DNA of 64,000 bases from Agrilutibacter niabensis (GTDB taxonomy: Bacteria > Pseudomonadota > Gammaproteobacteria > Xanthomonadales > Xanthomonadaceae). The stretch spans positions 1-64,000 of the forward strand of contig NZ_JBHSNJ010000013.1 in NCBI RefSeq assembly GCF_042657165.1. The letters run 5' to 3'. Shown piece after piece: positions 8,569 through 17,216 of the stretch; position 1 is the first letter of the stretch, and every line of letters begins with the position of its first letter. The position numbers and the translations under genes were made by a program. The notes beneath the pieces were generated by a model. It was given only the letters and a program-made list of their open reading frames with translations. It was not told the origin of the DNA and made no database searches.

Positions 8569-10887
8569 TCAGAACGGCAGCACCAGGTCCGGCTTGATCG
8601 CCAGCAGCTGTTCGCGGAACGCCTCCTGGATGCGCTTGAGCGCCGACGCATTGTCGGCATCGAAGCGCATGACCAGCACCGGCGTCGTGTTCGACGCGCG
8701 CACCAGGCCCCAGCCGTCCGAGAAGTCCACGCGGAGGCCATCGATGGTCGACAGGCGCGCGCCTTCGAAGCGCGCCGCGTTGCGGAAGCGCTCGACGAAG
8801 GTGTGCGGATCGCCATCGGGGGCATCGACCTTGATCTCCGGCGTGGACAGGCCGTCGGGCAGCGCCGCCAGCGTGGCCGACGGGGTGTCGGGCTGCACCG
8901 ACAGAATCTCCAGCAGGCGTGCGGCGGCGTAGATGCCGTCGTCGAACCCGTACCAGCGCTCCTTGAAGAAGAAGTGCCCGCTCATCTCGCCGGCCAGCTC
9001 CGCGCCGGTCTCGCGCATTTTCGCCTTGATCAGCGAATGGCCGGTCTTCCACATCAGCGGACTGCCGCCGTGGCGCAGGACGTGGCCCGGCAGGCGTCCG
9101 GTGCACTTCACGTCGAAGATGATCATCGCGCCCGGGTTGCGCTCCAGCACGTCCTGCGCGAACAGCATCAGCAGGCGGTCGGGGAAGATGTTCTGGCCGT
9201 CCTTGGTGACCACGCCCAGGCGGTCGCCGTCGCCGTCGAAGGCGATGCCGAGGTCGGCATCCAGGCGCTGCACCATGCGGATGAGATCGTTGAGGTTCTG
9301 CGGATCGCTCGGGTCCGGATGGTGGTTGGGGAAGGTGCCGTCGATCTCGCAGTACAGCGGCGTGACCTCCGCGCCGATCGCGGAGAGCACGCGCGGGCCG
9401 AGGTCACCGGCGACGCCGTTGCCGGCGTCGACCACGACCTTGAGCGGTCGGTCGATCTGGACGTCGTTGGCGATGCGCTGGACATACTCGTCACCGATGT
9501 CCAGGGAACGCACTTCGCCCGGGGCGTCCGCGTTGAACAGGCGGTTGGAGGCGATGCGGTCGTAGAGGTCGGTGATGGCGTCGCCCGACAGGGTCTCGCC
9601 GCCGACCACGATCTTGAAGCCGTTGTAGTCCGGCGGATTGTGGCTGCCGGTCACCGACACGCAGGAACCCGCGCGCAGGTGGAAGGCGCCGAAGTACACC
9701 AGCGGCGTTGGTGCCAGGCCGATATCGATGACGTTGCGGCCGGCCAGGCGCAGGCCGCTGATCAGGCCTTCGGTGAGTTCGGGGCCGGACAGGCGCCCAT
9801 CGCGGCCGACCACGATGTCGAGCAGGCCCTGCTGCTGCATCAGCGAACCGATCGAGTGGCCCAGCAGCTCGGCGATGCCCGCGTCGAGGGTTTTGCCGAC
9901 CACGCCGCGCACGTCGTAGGCGCGGAAGATGCCGCGATCGATGACCACGCCGGTCCTGGACGTTGCCTCCGCCTCGACCGGCTTGGCCGCCATTGGCGCC
10001 GACGCCGGCGTCAGCAGTTCCGGGGTCAGCTCGCCCAGGGTCTGCACGTTGTCGTCGCCCGCCGCGACGGCATGGCTGCCACGACCGCGGGTCAGTGCCG
10101 GGAGCCAGGCCACGACCGCGCCCAGCGCCAGCAGCGCAGTGGCGATCGCGCACGCCAGCCAGCCCAGGCCAAAGGGCCCGGCCGGGACATCCGGCACGGC
10201 GGCGGCGATGCGCAGGTCGCTGCCCGGCACCTTGGCCGCCATGACTTCGGCGCCGTTGGCCAGCGCCTTGTTGCCGCGCTCGACCAGGCTGCTCGCACCC
10301 TGGCGCAGCGCGAGATAGGTGGTCTCCGGCACCCGGGCGCCTTCGATGCCGCCGCTCAGCTTCTCGAGCGGCAGCCGCACGCTGGCGACGCCGATGATCT
10401 CGGTGCCGCGCGCTACCGGAGCGGCCAGCGCCAGCCGCTGCTTGCCCAACCCATCGGTAACCACCCACGCGACCGGCTTGTTTTCGGCCAGCGCCTGTTC
10501 CATCGCGGCGAGGCGGCCGTAGCCGGTCTTGGGAAGACCGACGTAGGCGGGATCCAGGTCGGGCGGAAGGATTTCGCCTTCGCTCGCCGAGGCCCAACCC
10601 TGGGTCAACGCTTCACCGGCCAGGTGCAGGTCGTTGGCTGCCAGGGCCGACTGCACCGGAGCGCCCTGCAATTGCACGGCGAACTGCTTCTGCTCGGCCG
10701 CCAGCACGTCCTGTGCGGTCCGCACGGCCGCGTCGCGCGCCTGTTCCACCGAATGCCGGCGGGTGCTGTCGCGGTACTGCTCCCAGGCGCTCCAGCCGAA
10801 CCACACAGCCAGCAACACCAGCACCAGCGAGCCAAACTGGCGCAGCATCTTGACCTGTTCCGGCGGAAGGGTCTTCTTGTCGGTCAT
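8569..10887 (-). CDS. algC: Phosphomannomutase/phosphoglucomutase with membrane sensor-like N-terminus
   Basis: Interconverts hexose 1- and 6-phosphates, feeding GDP-mannose and UDP-glucose for LPS and exopolysaccharide. The catalytic part (about residues 310-772) has the phosphoserine loop SVTGSHNPP (Ser near 415) and metal loop FDGDGDR (about 550-556). The first 300 residues are extra: a membrane segment at about 17-33, a periplasmic domain and a second membrane segment near 243-265. At 772 residues it is far longer than classic AlgC (about 460). It lies directly behind dut, as in Pseudomonas. The role of the N-terminal part is unknown. Confidence 0.93.
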   Translation of the reverse strand: MTDKKTLPPEQVKMLRQFGSLVLVLLAVWFGWSAWEQYRDSTRRHSVEQARDAAVRTAQDVLAAEQKQFAVQLQGAPVQSALAANDLHLAGEALTQGWASASEGEILPPDLDPAYVGLPKTGYGRLAAMEQALAENKPVAWVVTDGLGKQRLALAAPVARGTEIIGVASVRLPLEKLSGGIEGARVPETTYLALRQGASSLVERGNKALANGAEVMAAKVPGSDLRIAAAVPDVPAGPFGLGWLACAIATALLALGAVVAWLPALTRGRGSHAVAAGDDNVQTLGELTPELLTPASAPMAAKPVEAEATSRTGVVIDRGIFRAYDVRGVVGKTLDAGIAELLGHSIGSLMQQQGLLDIVVGRDGRLSGPELTEGLISGLRLAGRNVIDIGLAPTPLVYFGAFHLRAGSCVSVTGSHNPPDYNGFKIVVGGETLSGDAITDLYDRIASNRLFNADAPGEVRSLDIGDEYVQRIANDVQIDRPLKVVVDAGNGVAGDLGPRVLSAIGAEVTPLYCEIDGTFPNHHPDPSDPQNLNDLIRMVQRLDADLGIAFDGDGDRLGVVTKDGQNIFPDRLLMLFAQDVLERNPGAMIIFDVKCTGRLPGHVLRHGGSPLMWKTGHSLIKAKMRETGAELAGEMSGHFFFKERWYGFDDGIYAAARLLEILSVQPDTPSATLAALPDGLSTPEIKVDAPDGDPHTFVERFRNAARFEGARLSTIDGLRVDFSDGWGLVRASNTTPVLVMRFDADNASALKRIQEAFREQLLAIKPDLVLPF

Positions 10888-10925
10888 CTTCGTTTCCAGT
10901 CCTGTACCCAGTAGTGCCGCAGGAT

Positions 10926-11384
10926 TCAGCGCACGCCGGTGTGGCCGAAACCGCCGGCACCGCGCGCGCTCGCTTCGAATTCATCCACCACCTGCAGCGT
11001 CGCCCGCACGATCGGCAGCACCACGAGCTGGGCGATACGGTCCCCGGGCTGAATCGTAAAAGCCTCGCGACCGCGATTCCACACGCTGATCATCAGCGGC
11101 CCCTGGTAGTCCGCGTCGATCAGCCCGGTGCCGTTGCCGAGCACGATGCCATGTTTGTGGCCCAGACCCGATCGCGGCAGGATCACCGCGCACATGGTCG
11201 GGTCGCCGACGTGGATGGCCAGGCCCGACGGCACCAGCGCGGCGTCGCCCGGCTGCAGCACCAGCGCCTGTTCCAGCGCGGCACGCAGGTCGAGCCCGGC
11301 GCTGGCCGGCGTGGCGTATTCGGGCAACGGCCAGTCGCCGCCGAAGCGTGCGTCGAGGATCTTCAGTTCAAGCGTGTGGTGCAT
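10926..11384 (-). CDS. dut: dUTP pyrophosphatase
   Basis: Hydrolyses dUTP to dUMP, keeping uracil out of DNA. The 152-residue trimeric-type protein has motif 1 ATPASAGLDLRA, motif 2 PRSGLGHKHG, motif 3 NGTGLIDADYQG, motif 4 GDRIAQLV and a C-terminal ARGAGGFGHTG. The ATG at 11384 is preceded by GGAG and gives the family start MHHTLELKILD; an upstream in-frame start would overlap coaB. It lies between coaB and algC on the same strand, probably one operon. Confidence 0.96.
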   Translation of the reverse strand: MHHTLELKILDARFGGDWPLPEYATPASAGLDLRAALEQALVLQPGDAALVPSGLAIHVGDPTMCAVILPRSGLGHKHGIVLGNGTGLIDADYQGPLMISVWNRGREAFTIQPGDRIAQLVVLPIVRATLQVVDEFEASARGAGGFGHTGVR

Positions 11385-11443
11385 GCGGGCTCCGGGCGCG
11401 GTCCTGTCTTGTGCGCGCCGCGGCGCGGCACGAAGCACGGCGG

Positions 11444-12097
11444 TCATTGCAGCCGTGCGGAAATGATTTCAAGCAAGTTGTCTGCCAACACCGTCTTCGC
11501 CGCCGGTCCCAGTGCGCGCTCGAAGCCGTCGCGGCCGTACACCAACAGCGCGTTGTCGTCGCTTTCGAAGCCACTGCCGCTCACCCCGACGCGGTTGGCG
11601 GCGATCAGGTCCAGGCCCTTGCGTTCCAGCTTGCCGCGCGCGTACCGCTCGACATGGTCGGTTTCGGCCGCGAAACCGACCACCAGGCGCGGGCGCAGCG
11701 GGTGCGCGGCAACGTCGGCCAGGATGTCCGGCGTGCGCACCAGCTCCAGCGTCAGCGTGTCCATGCCCGCCTGCTTCTTGATCTTGCCCGCCGCGATGCT
11801 GCGCGGGGTGAAGTCGGCAACGGCGGCGGCACCGATGTAGACCTCGGCGGGCAACGCGCCGAGCACTGCGGCATGCATCTGCGCGGCGCTGCGCACGTCG
11901 ACGCGGGCGACCCCGGCGGGCGTGGACAACGACACCGGGCCGGCCACCAGCACCACCTCGGCGCCATGGCGCGCGGCAGCCTCGGCGACCGCGAAACCCA
12001 TCTTGCCGCTGCTGCGATTGCCGATGAAGCGGACCGGGTCGAGGTCCTCGAAGGTCGGCCCCGCGCTGACTATGACGCGGCGTCCACGCAGGCTCAT
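11444..12097 (-). CDS. coaB: Phosphopantothenate-cysteine ligase domain (CoaB), separated from CoaC
   Basis: Second half of coenzyme A synthesis enzyme CoaBC: joins cysteine to 4'-phosphopantothenate. The 217 residues from the ATG at 12097 contain the CoaB signatures SAGPTFEDLDPVRFIGNRSS, KIKKQAG and GFAAETDHVE. In gammaproteobacteria CoaBC is normally one protein of about 400 residues; here the CoaC frame stops in the ATGA that also starts this frame. Either translational coupling replaces the fusion, or a one-base indel (natural or sequencing) split it. The open frame upstream to 13849 is antisense to radC and not coding. Confidence 0.85.
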   Translation of the reverse strand: MSLRGRRVIVSAGPTFEDLDPVRFIGNRSSGKMGFAVAEAAARHGAEVVLVAGPVSLSTPAGVARVDVRSAAQMHAAVLGALPAEVYIGAAAVADFTPRSIAAGKIKKQAGMDTLTLELVRTPDILADVAAHPLRPRLVVGFAAETDHVERYARGKLERKGLDLIAANRVGVSGSGFESDDNALLVYGRDGFERALGPAAKTVLADNLLEIISARLQ

Positions 12098-12648
12098 CGA
12101 GTCGACCCGGCCAGCGCGGCGACGATCGCCTCGGGTTCGCTCAGGCGGCCCGGGCCGGATTCGCCCTCGGCCAGCGGACCGTCCTCGGGCCCGACCACCT
12201 GCACACCGCGCGAACGCAGCGTGGCGATGTTGGCCTGGGTGGCCGGGTGCAGCCACATCCGGTGGTTCATCGCCGGCGCCACGGTGATTGGCGCGGTCGT
12301 GGCCAGGCACAGGGTGGTGACGAGGTCGTCGGCGAAGCCGTGGGTCAGCTTGGCCAGCGTGTTCGCGGTGGCGGGCGCGACGACGACCCGGTCGGCCCAG
12401 CGCGCGAGCTCGATGTGGCCCATCGCCGCTTCGGCGGCCTCGTCCCACAGCGAGGTCCGCACGGGAAAACCCGACAGCGCCTGGAACGTCGGCGTGCCGA
12501 CGAAGCGCGTGGCCTCCTCGGTCATCGCCACCTGCACCTGCGCCCCGGCATCGCGCAGCCGGCGTACCAGCTCGGCGGCCTTGTACGCAGCGATGCCGCC
12601 GCACACGCACAGCAGAATGCGCTGGTCTTGCAGGCGGGGCTCGGCCAT
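12094..12648 (-). CDS. coaC: Phosphopantothenoylcysteine decarboxylase domain (CoaC), separated from CoaB
   Basis: Flavoprotein domain that decarboxylates phosphopantothenoylcysteine. The 184 residues begin QRILLCVCGGIAAYKAAELV and contain the conserved APATANTLAK loop and PAMNHRMW segment. The frame ends with SEPEAIVAALAGSTR, exactly where the fused enzyme would enter the CoaB linker, and its TGA overlaps the coaB ATG by 4 nt. Both halves keep their key motifs, so activity is likely preserved. It is divergent from radC across 190 bp. Confidence 0.88.
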   Translation of the reverse strand: MAEPRLQDQRILLCVCGGIAAYKAAELVRRLRDAGAQVQVAMTEEATRFVGTPTFQALSGFPVRTSLWDEAAEAAMGHIELARWADRVVVAPATANTLAKLTHGFADDLVTTLCLATTAPITVAPAMNHRMWLHPATQANIATLRSRGVQVVGPEDGPLAEGESGPGRLSEPEAIVAALAGSTR

Positions 12649-12838
12649 CGGCTGGGAGGATTCCTACCGCGAAACGGGCGTTTAGCTTACCCGAACGCGC
12701 GGATTCGCCTGCTCCACGCGCGCGCGCGCCGCGGCCACGCTGTCGGCATCCCGGACGCGGCGACGCTCCGCTGGCCTGTTCCAGATGAGCAGGCGGCCGC
12801 GCGCCGCGTTCGGGAACCCTCTCCCGATTGGAATTCGC

Positions 12839-13513
12839 ATGCACATTCGCGATTGGCCCGCCGCCGAACGCCCGCGCGAGAAACTGCTGGCGCGCGGCGC
12901 CGCTGCATTGTCGGATGCGGAGCTGCTCGCGCTGTTCCTGGGCTCCGGCCTGCGCGGCCGCGATGCGGTGGCCACCGCGCGCGAGCTGCTGAGCCAGCAC
13001 GGACCGCTGCGCGCCCTGCTCGAACGGCCGCCCGGGGAACTGCAGGACCTGCCTGGCCTTGGGCCGGCCCGCGCCTGCAAGCTCGCCGCCGCGTTGGAAC
13101 TGGGGCATCGCCACCTCGGCGCCGAGTTGGAACGCGGCGCCGCCCTGAGCGATCCGGCCAGCGCCGGCCGTTACTTCGCCCAGCGCCTGCGCGGCCTGCC
13201 GCACGAGGTCTTCGCGGCCCTGTTCCTCGATACCCGCCACCGGGTGATCGCCTTCGAGGAGTTGTTCCGCGGCACGCTGGACGGCGCCGAAGTGCACCCC
13301 CGCGAGGTCGTGCGGCGCGCGCTGACGCTCAATGCCGCGGCGGTGATCGTCGGCCACAACCATCCCAGCGGGAATCCCGAACCCTCCGCCGCCGACCGCG
13401 CGGTGACGGCGCGGCTGAAGCAGGCGCTGGCGCTGGTCGACCTGCGCCTGCTCGACCATTTCGTGATCGGCGACGGACCGCCGGTATCGCTGGCGGCGCG
13501 CGGCTGGGTGTGA
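12839..13513 (+). CDS. radC: RadC family JAMM/MPN+ domain protein
   Basis: The 224-residue protein has an N-terminal helix-hairpin-helix-like part (LSDAELLALFLGSGLRGRD) and a C-terminal JAB/MPN+ metalloprotease-like domain with HNHPSGNPEPSAAD, whose two His and one Asp match a zinc site. The true biochemical role of RadC is unclear; the early recombination-repair assignment for E. coli was later withdrawn. The ATG at 12839 (behind GGA) matches the family start MHIRDWPAAERPREKLL; the frame extends to 12785 but lacks support. Confidence 0.92.
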   Translation: MHIRDWPAAERPREKLLARGAAALSDAELLALFLGSGLRGRDAVATARELLSQHGPLRALLERPPGELQDLPGLGPARACKLAAALELGHRHLGAELERGAALSDPASAGRYFAQRLRGLPHEVFAALFLDTRHRVIAFEELFRGTLDGAEVHPREVVRRALTLNAAAVIVGHNHPSGNPEPSAADRAVTARLKQALALVDLRLLDHFVIGDGPPVSLAARGWV

Positions 13514-13547
13514 GCCGCGGGCGGCCGTGGCGCGCGCGGGTGTCGCG

Positions 13548-13553
13548 TACAAT
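13548..13553 (+). promoter_or_regulatory. -10 element TACAAT upstream of argS
   Basis: GTACAAT lies 30 nt before the GTG start of argS. No good -35 is visible. Similar TACAAT elements precede speE (19188-19193) and ubiK (22631-22636). Confidence 0.4.
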
Positions 13554-13583
13554 GCCCGGCCCGCTACACCGCCCGAAAATCCC

Positions 13584-15272
13584 GTGAAATCAACTCTCCG
13601 CGATCTCGTCGCGGCCGCCATCGACTCCCTCCGCGCCGCCGGCACGCTTCCGGCCGACCTGGCCACGCCCGAGTTCGTCATCGAGCGCCCCAAGACCCGC
13701 GCCCAGGGCGACTTCTCCAGCAATGCCGCCATGCTGCTGGCCAAGCCGGCGAAGTCGAACCCGCGCGCGATGGCACAGGCGCTGGTCGATGCGCTGCCGG
13801 CCAACGACGCGATCGCGAAGGTCGAAATCGCCGGGCCGGGTTTCATCAACTTCTTCGTCCACGAGGCTGCATGGCGCGCGCAGGTCGGCGACGTGCTGAC
13901 GCAGGGCGCGCGCTACGGCCGCAACGAATCCGGCAAGGGCCACCGCGCCGGCGTCGAGTACGTTTCGGCCAACCCGACCGGACCGTTGCACGTCGGCCAC
14001 GGCCGCGCCGCGGTGATCGGCGACTGCATCGCACGCGTGCTCGACGCCAACGGCTGGGCCGTGGTGCGCGAGTTCTACTACAACGACGCCGGCGCGCAGA
14101 TCAACAACCTCGCCATCTCGGTGCAGGCGCGCGCGCAGGGCAAGGGGCCCGACGACGCCGGCTGGCCGGAAGACGGCTACCGCGGCGACTACATCAAGGA
14201 CGTCGCCGACGCCTACCTGCGTGGCGACAGCGTCGAGGTCGAAGGCCACACCGTGGTCGGCGCGAAGGATGCCAACGATCTCGATTCGATCCGCCAGTTC
14301 GCGGTCGCCTATCTGCGCCGCGAGCAGAACCTCGACCTGGCCGCCTACGGGGTGTCGTTCGACGTGTACTTCCTCGAGAGCTCGCTCTACACCAGCGACA
14401 AGGTCGAGGAAACCGTGCGCGAGCTGGTCAAGCACGGCCACACCTACGAGGAAGGCGGCGCGCTGTGGCTGCGCACGACCGATTTCGGTGACGACAAGGA
14501 CCGCGTGATGCGCAAGTCCGACGGCACCTACACCTACTTCGTGCCCGACGTCGCCTACCACCTGTCGAAGTGGCAGCGCGGCTACGAGCGCGCGATCACC
14601 GAACTGGGCGCCGACCACCATGGCAGCCTTGCCCGCGTGCGGGCCGGCCTGCAGGCGCTCGACTGTGGCATTCCCAACGGCTGGCCGGAGTACGTGCTGC
14701 ACCAGATGGTCACGGTGATGCGCGGCGGCGAGGAAGTGAAGCTGTCCAAGCGCGCCGGCAGCTACGTCACCCTGCGCGACCTGGTCGACGAGGTCGGCCG
14801 TGACGCGACGCGCTGGTTCCTGATCGCGCGCAAGCCCGACTCGCAGCTGACCTTCGACATCGACTTCGCCCGTTCGCAGTCGCTCGACAACCCGGTCTAC
14901 TACGTCCAGGTCTCGCATGCGCGCATGTACGGCCTCACCCGCCAACTCCGGGAGCGCGGCCTGTCGTTCGACCAGGCCAACGGCCTGGCGCAGCCGCTGG
15001 ACCTCGACGACGACAGCGCGCGCGAACTGGTGACCACGCTGCTGCGCTATCCGGACGTGGTCGAGATGGCCGGGCGCGACCTGGAACCGCACCAGATCGC
15101 CGGCTATCTGCTCGAACTCGCACAGACCTTCCAGACGTATTACAACGACCACCAGTTCCTGGTCGACGACGCCAACCTCCGCGATGCCCGCCTGGTGCTC
15201 GCGCTGGCGACGCGCCAGGTCCTGGCCAACGGTCTCGAACTTTTGGGCGTCAGCGCCCCCGAGGTGATGTAA
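13584..15272 (+). CDS. argS: Arginyl-tRNA synthetase
   Basis: Class I synthetase that charges tRNA-Arg. From the GTG at 13584 the protein has 562 residues, with the HIGH-type motif PTGPLHVGHGR, the KMSKS counterpart KLSKRAG and the C-terminal anticodon-binding (DALR) domain containing SHARMYGL. The frame extends 57 nt upstream to another GTG, but the 13584 start matches family N-termini (KSTLRDLVAAAIDSL). The SPOR gene starts at the next base after the stop codon. Confidence 0.95.
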   Translation: MKSTLRDLVAAAIDSLRAAGTLPADLATPEFVIERPKTRAQGDFSSNAAMLLAKPAKSNPRAMAQALVDALPANDAIAKVEIAGPGFINFFVHEAAWRAQVGDVLTQGARYGRNESGKGHRAGVEYVSANPTGPLHVGHGRAAVIGDCIARVLDANGWAVVREFYYNDAGAQINNLAISVQARAQGKGPDDAGWPEDGYRGDYIKDVADAYLRGDSVEVEGHTVVGAKDANDLDSIRQFAVAYLRREQNLDLAAYGVSFDVYFLESSLYTSDKVEETVRELVKHGHTYEEGGALWLRTTDFGDDKDRVMRKSDGTYTYFVPDVAYHLSKWQRGYERAITELGADHHGSLARVRAGLQALDCGIPNGWPEYVLHQMVTVMRGGEEVKLSKRAGSYVTLRDLVDEVGRDATRWFLIARKPDSQLTFDIDFARSQSLDNPVYYVQVSHARMYGLTRQLRERGLSFDQANGLAQPLDLDDDSARELVTTLLRYPDVVEMAGRDLEPHQIAGYLLELAQTFQTYYNDHQFLVDDANLRDARLVLALATRQVLANGLELLGVSAPEVM

Positions 15273-16094
15273 GTGGCAGCAAAGCGTGGCAAGTCGCAGG
15301 CGCGACGCAGTGGCGGCAACGGCAATGGCATTCCCGGCTGGGCGTGGATGGTGCTCGGCATCCTGCTGACGGTGGTGGTGATCATCGTCGCGCCGAAGTA
15401 CCTCAAGTCCGACGGCGACGGCTTCTTCCGTCCGCAGCCCAACCCCGATGCGCAGCCGGTGGCGGTGGCGGAAGACGAGGACGCGGTCGCGCCCGAAGGC
15501 GACCTGCCCGCACCCAAGTCCGGCAAGGGCAAGGCCGCCGGCAAGGGCGAAGGGGAGGACTACGACTTCTACACCCTGCTGCCCGGCAAGGAAGTGCCGC
15601 TGAGCGACGCCGAGATCGCCGCGACCGAGCGCGCCGAGGCGCAGCGCGAAGCCGCGCGCAAAAAGCAGGACGAGGCGCAGGCCGGAGCGACCACGGAACC
15701 CGCCGCGCAGAATCCGTTGCCGCAGCCGGTCGACAACGCGGAACCCACCTCGGCAGCTCCGCCGCCGAAGCAGGTTGCCGCCACGACGCCCGCTGCGAAT
15801 GGCAAGACGCCGGCCGCACCGACGGCGACCACGGCCAGCGCCGCAACGGTGCTCGACGACAACACCCGCTACCTGCTGCAGGCCGGCGCGTTCCAGGCCT
15901 CCGGGCAGGCCGAGGAGCTGAAGGCGAAGATCGCCCTGCTCGGCCTGGGCGCGCGGGTGGAATCGGCCGAGATTGGCGGCAAGACCGTCTACCGCGTGCG
16001 CATGGGGCCTTACGGCACCGCCGGCGATCTCTCCGAGGCCAAGCGCAAGCTCACCGCCGGCGGCCTGCAGGCGCTGGCGATCAAGGTGAAGTAA
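15273..16094 (+). CDS. SPOR domain membrane protein (FtsN-like)
   Basis: Probable septal peptidoglycan-binding protein. The 273 residues have a basic cytoplasmic start, one membrane segment near 22-43, an Ala/Pro/Lys-rich periplasmic linker and a C-terminal SPOR domain (about 195-270: YLLQAGAFQASGQAEELKAK through VYRVRMGPY). SPOR domains bind denuded glycan strands at division sites. The GTG start touches the argS stop, a pairing common in gammaproteobacteria, so the two genes are co-transcribed. Not named ftsN because essential FtsN motifs cannot be judged. Confidence 0.88.
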   Translation: MAAKRGKSQARRSGGNGNGIPGWAWMVLGILLTVVVIIVAPKYLKSDGDGFFRPQPNPDAQPVAVAEDEDAVAPEGDLPAPKSGKGKAAGKGEGEDYDFYTLLPGKEVPLSDAEIAATERAEAQREAARKKQDEAQAGATTEPAAQNPLPQPVDNAEPTSAAPPPKQVAATTPAANGKTPAAPTATTASAATVLDDNTRYLLQAGAFQASGQAEELKAKIALLGLGARVESAEIGGKTVYRVRMGPYGTAGDLSEAKRKLTAGGLQALAIKVK

Positions 16095-16131
16095 TCCGGC
16101 GCAGCGCCACTGCGCGTAGCAAGGAAACGGC

Positions 16132-16884
16132 ATGACCCGAACCGCTTTGATCACCGGTGCGACTTCCGGCTTCGGCGCCGCCGCGACGCGCCGCTTCGTC
16201 GCCGCCGGCTGGCGCGTGATCGCGACCGGCCGCCGTGCCGACCGCCTGCAGGCGCTGGTCGATGAGTTCGGCAGCCAACACGTGCATGCCGCCGTCTTCG
16301 ACATGCGCGACGGCAACGCGATGAACGCCGCGATCGATGCGGTACCGGAGGCGTTCCGCGGCATCGACCTGCTGCTCAACAACGCCGGCCTCGCCCAGGG
16401 CACGCTGCCGGCGCAGAGCGCCAGCCTCGACGACTGGCAGCGCATGATCGACACCAACATCACCGCGCTGGTGACGCTGACCCGGCGCGTGCTGCCGACG
16501 TTGATCGGCCGTCGCGGGGCGATCATCAACATCAGCTCGACCGCGGCCAACTACCCCTACACCGGCGGCAACGTCTACGGGGGCACCAAGGCCTTCGTCA
16601 GCCAGTTCTCGCTCGGGTTGCGCTCCGACCTGCACGGCACCGGCGTGCGCGTGACGACGCTGGAACCGGGCATGGCCGAAACCGAGTTCACGCTGGTGCG
16701 CACCCACGGCGACCAGGCCGCCTCCGATGCCCTCTACAAGGGCGCGCATCCGATGACCGCGCAGGACATCGCCGACACCATCTTCTGGATCGCGACGCTG
16801 CCGCCGCACCTCAATATCAACCGGCTGGAAATGATGCCGGTGAGCCAGTCGTTCGCCGGCTTCCAGGTCGCGCGCGACGCCTGA
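16132..16884 (+). CDS. Short-chain dehydrogenase, YdfG-like
   Basis: Probable NADP-dependent 3-hydroxy acid (serine/allo-threonine) dehydrogenase. The 250-residue SDR shows TGxxxGxG as TGATSGFG, the NNAG motif (LLLNNAG), the catalytic Ser in ISSTAANYPY and YxxxK as YGGTK. The stretch NVYGGTKAFVSQFSLGLRSD and the tail LNINRLEMMPVSQSFAG closely match E. coli YdfG. A GGAAAC stretch precedes the ATG. The substrate is inferred from subfamily similarity. Confidence 0.85.
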   Translation: MTRTALITGATSGFGAAATRRFVAAGWRVIATGRRADRLQALVDEFGSQHVHAAVFDMRDGNAMNAAIDAVPEAFRGIDLLLNNAGLAQGTLPAQSASLDDWQRMIDTNITALVTLTRRVLPTLIGRRGAIINISSTAANYPYTGGNVYGGTKAFVSQFSLGLRSDLHGTGVRVTTLEPGMAETEFTLVRTHGDQAASDALYKGAHPMTAQDIADTIFWIATLPPHLNINRLEMMPVSQSFAGFQVARDA

Positions 16885-16938
16885 GGTTTCATCGGCCGGC
16901 GGCTGGCAATCCCAATGGGTGCCTCGCAGTGGGACGTC

Positions 16939-17192
16939 CCCTCACCCTGCTTCGCTCCGCGAAGCGGTCCCTCTCCCCGCAAGCGGGGCGAGGGAGATTC
17001 AAGCGGGGCGAGGGGGATTCAAGCGGGGCGAGGGGGATTCAAGCGGGGCGAGGGGGATTCAAGCGGGGCGAGGGGGATTCAAGCGGGGCGATTCAAGCGA
17101 GGCGAGGGAGATTCAGGCGAGACGAGGGGAATTCAGGCGAGGCGAGGGATTCCAACCCCGGCCTGCCTTCTCCCCGCTGGGCGGGGAGAAGG
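16939..17192. repeat. Hairpin intergenic repeat with an expanded 20-bp minisatellite
   Basis: Between two convergent genes lie hairpins GCTTCG/CGAAGC (16949-16965) and CCCTCTCCCCGC / GCGGGGCGAGGG (16969-16994). The right arm of the second runs into a tandem array of AAGCGGGGCGAGGGGGATTC: five near-perfect 20-bp copies (16981-17080), a 14-bp shortened copy (17081-17094) and three diverged copies to about 17152. A third hairpin, CCTTCTCCCCGC / GCGGGGAGAAGG (17166-17192), closes the block. No plus-strand frame of the repeat contains a stop codon, so three open frames here are artefacts. This explains the whole gap from 16885 to 17216. Confidence 0.9.
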
Positions 17193-17216
17193 TGCCCGAA
17201 GGGCGGATGAGGGGCG

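Noticed and set aside
13590..16550. 986-codon open frame antisense to argS and the SPOR gene
   Set aside because: It is a codon-bias shadow of argS; its sequence is low-complexity and without motifs.
16981..17152. CRISPR array
   Set aside because: Units abut with no spacers, so this is a tandem repeat, not repeat-spacer structure.
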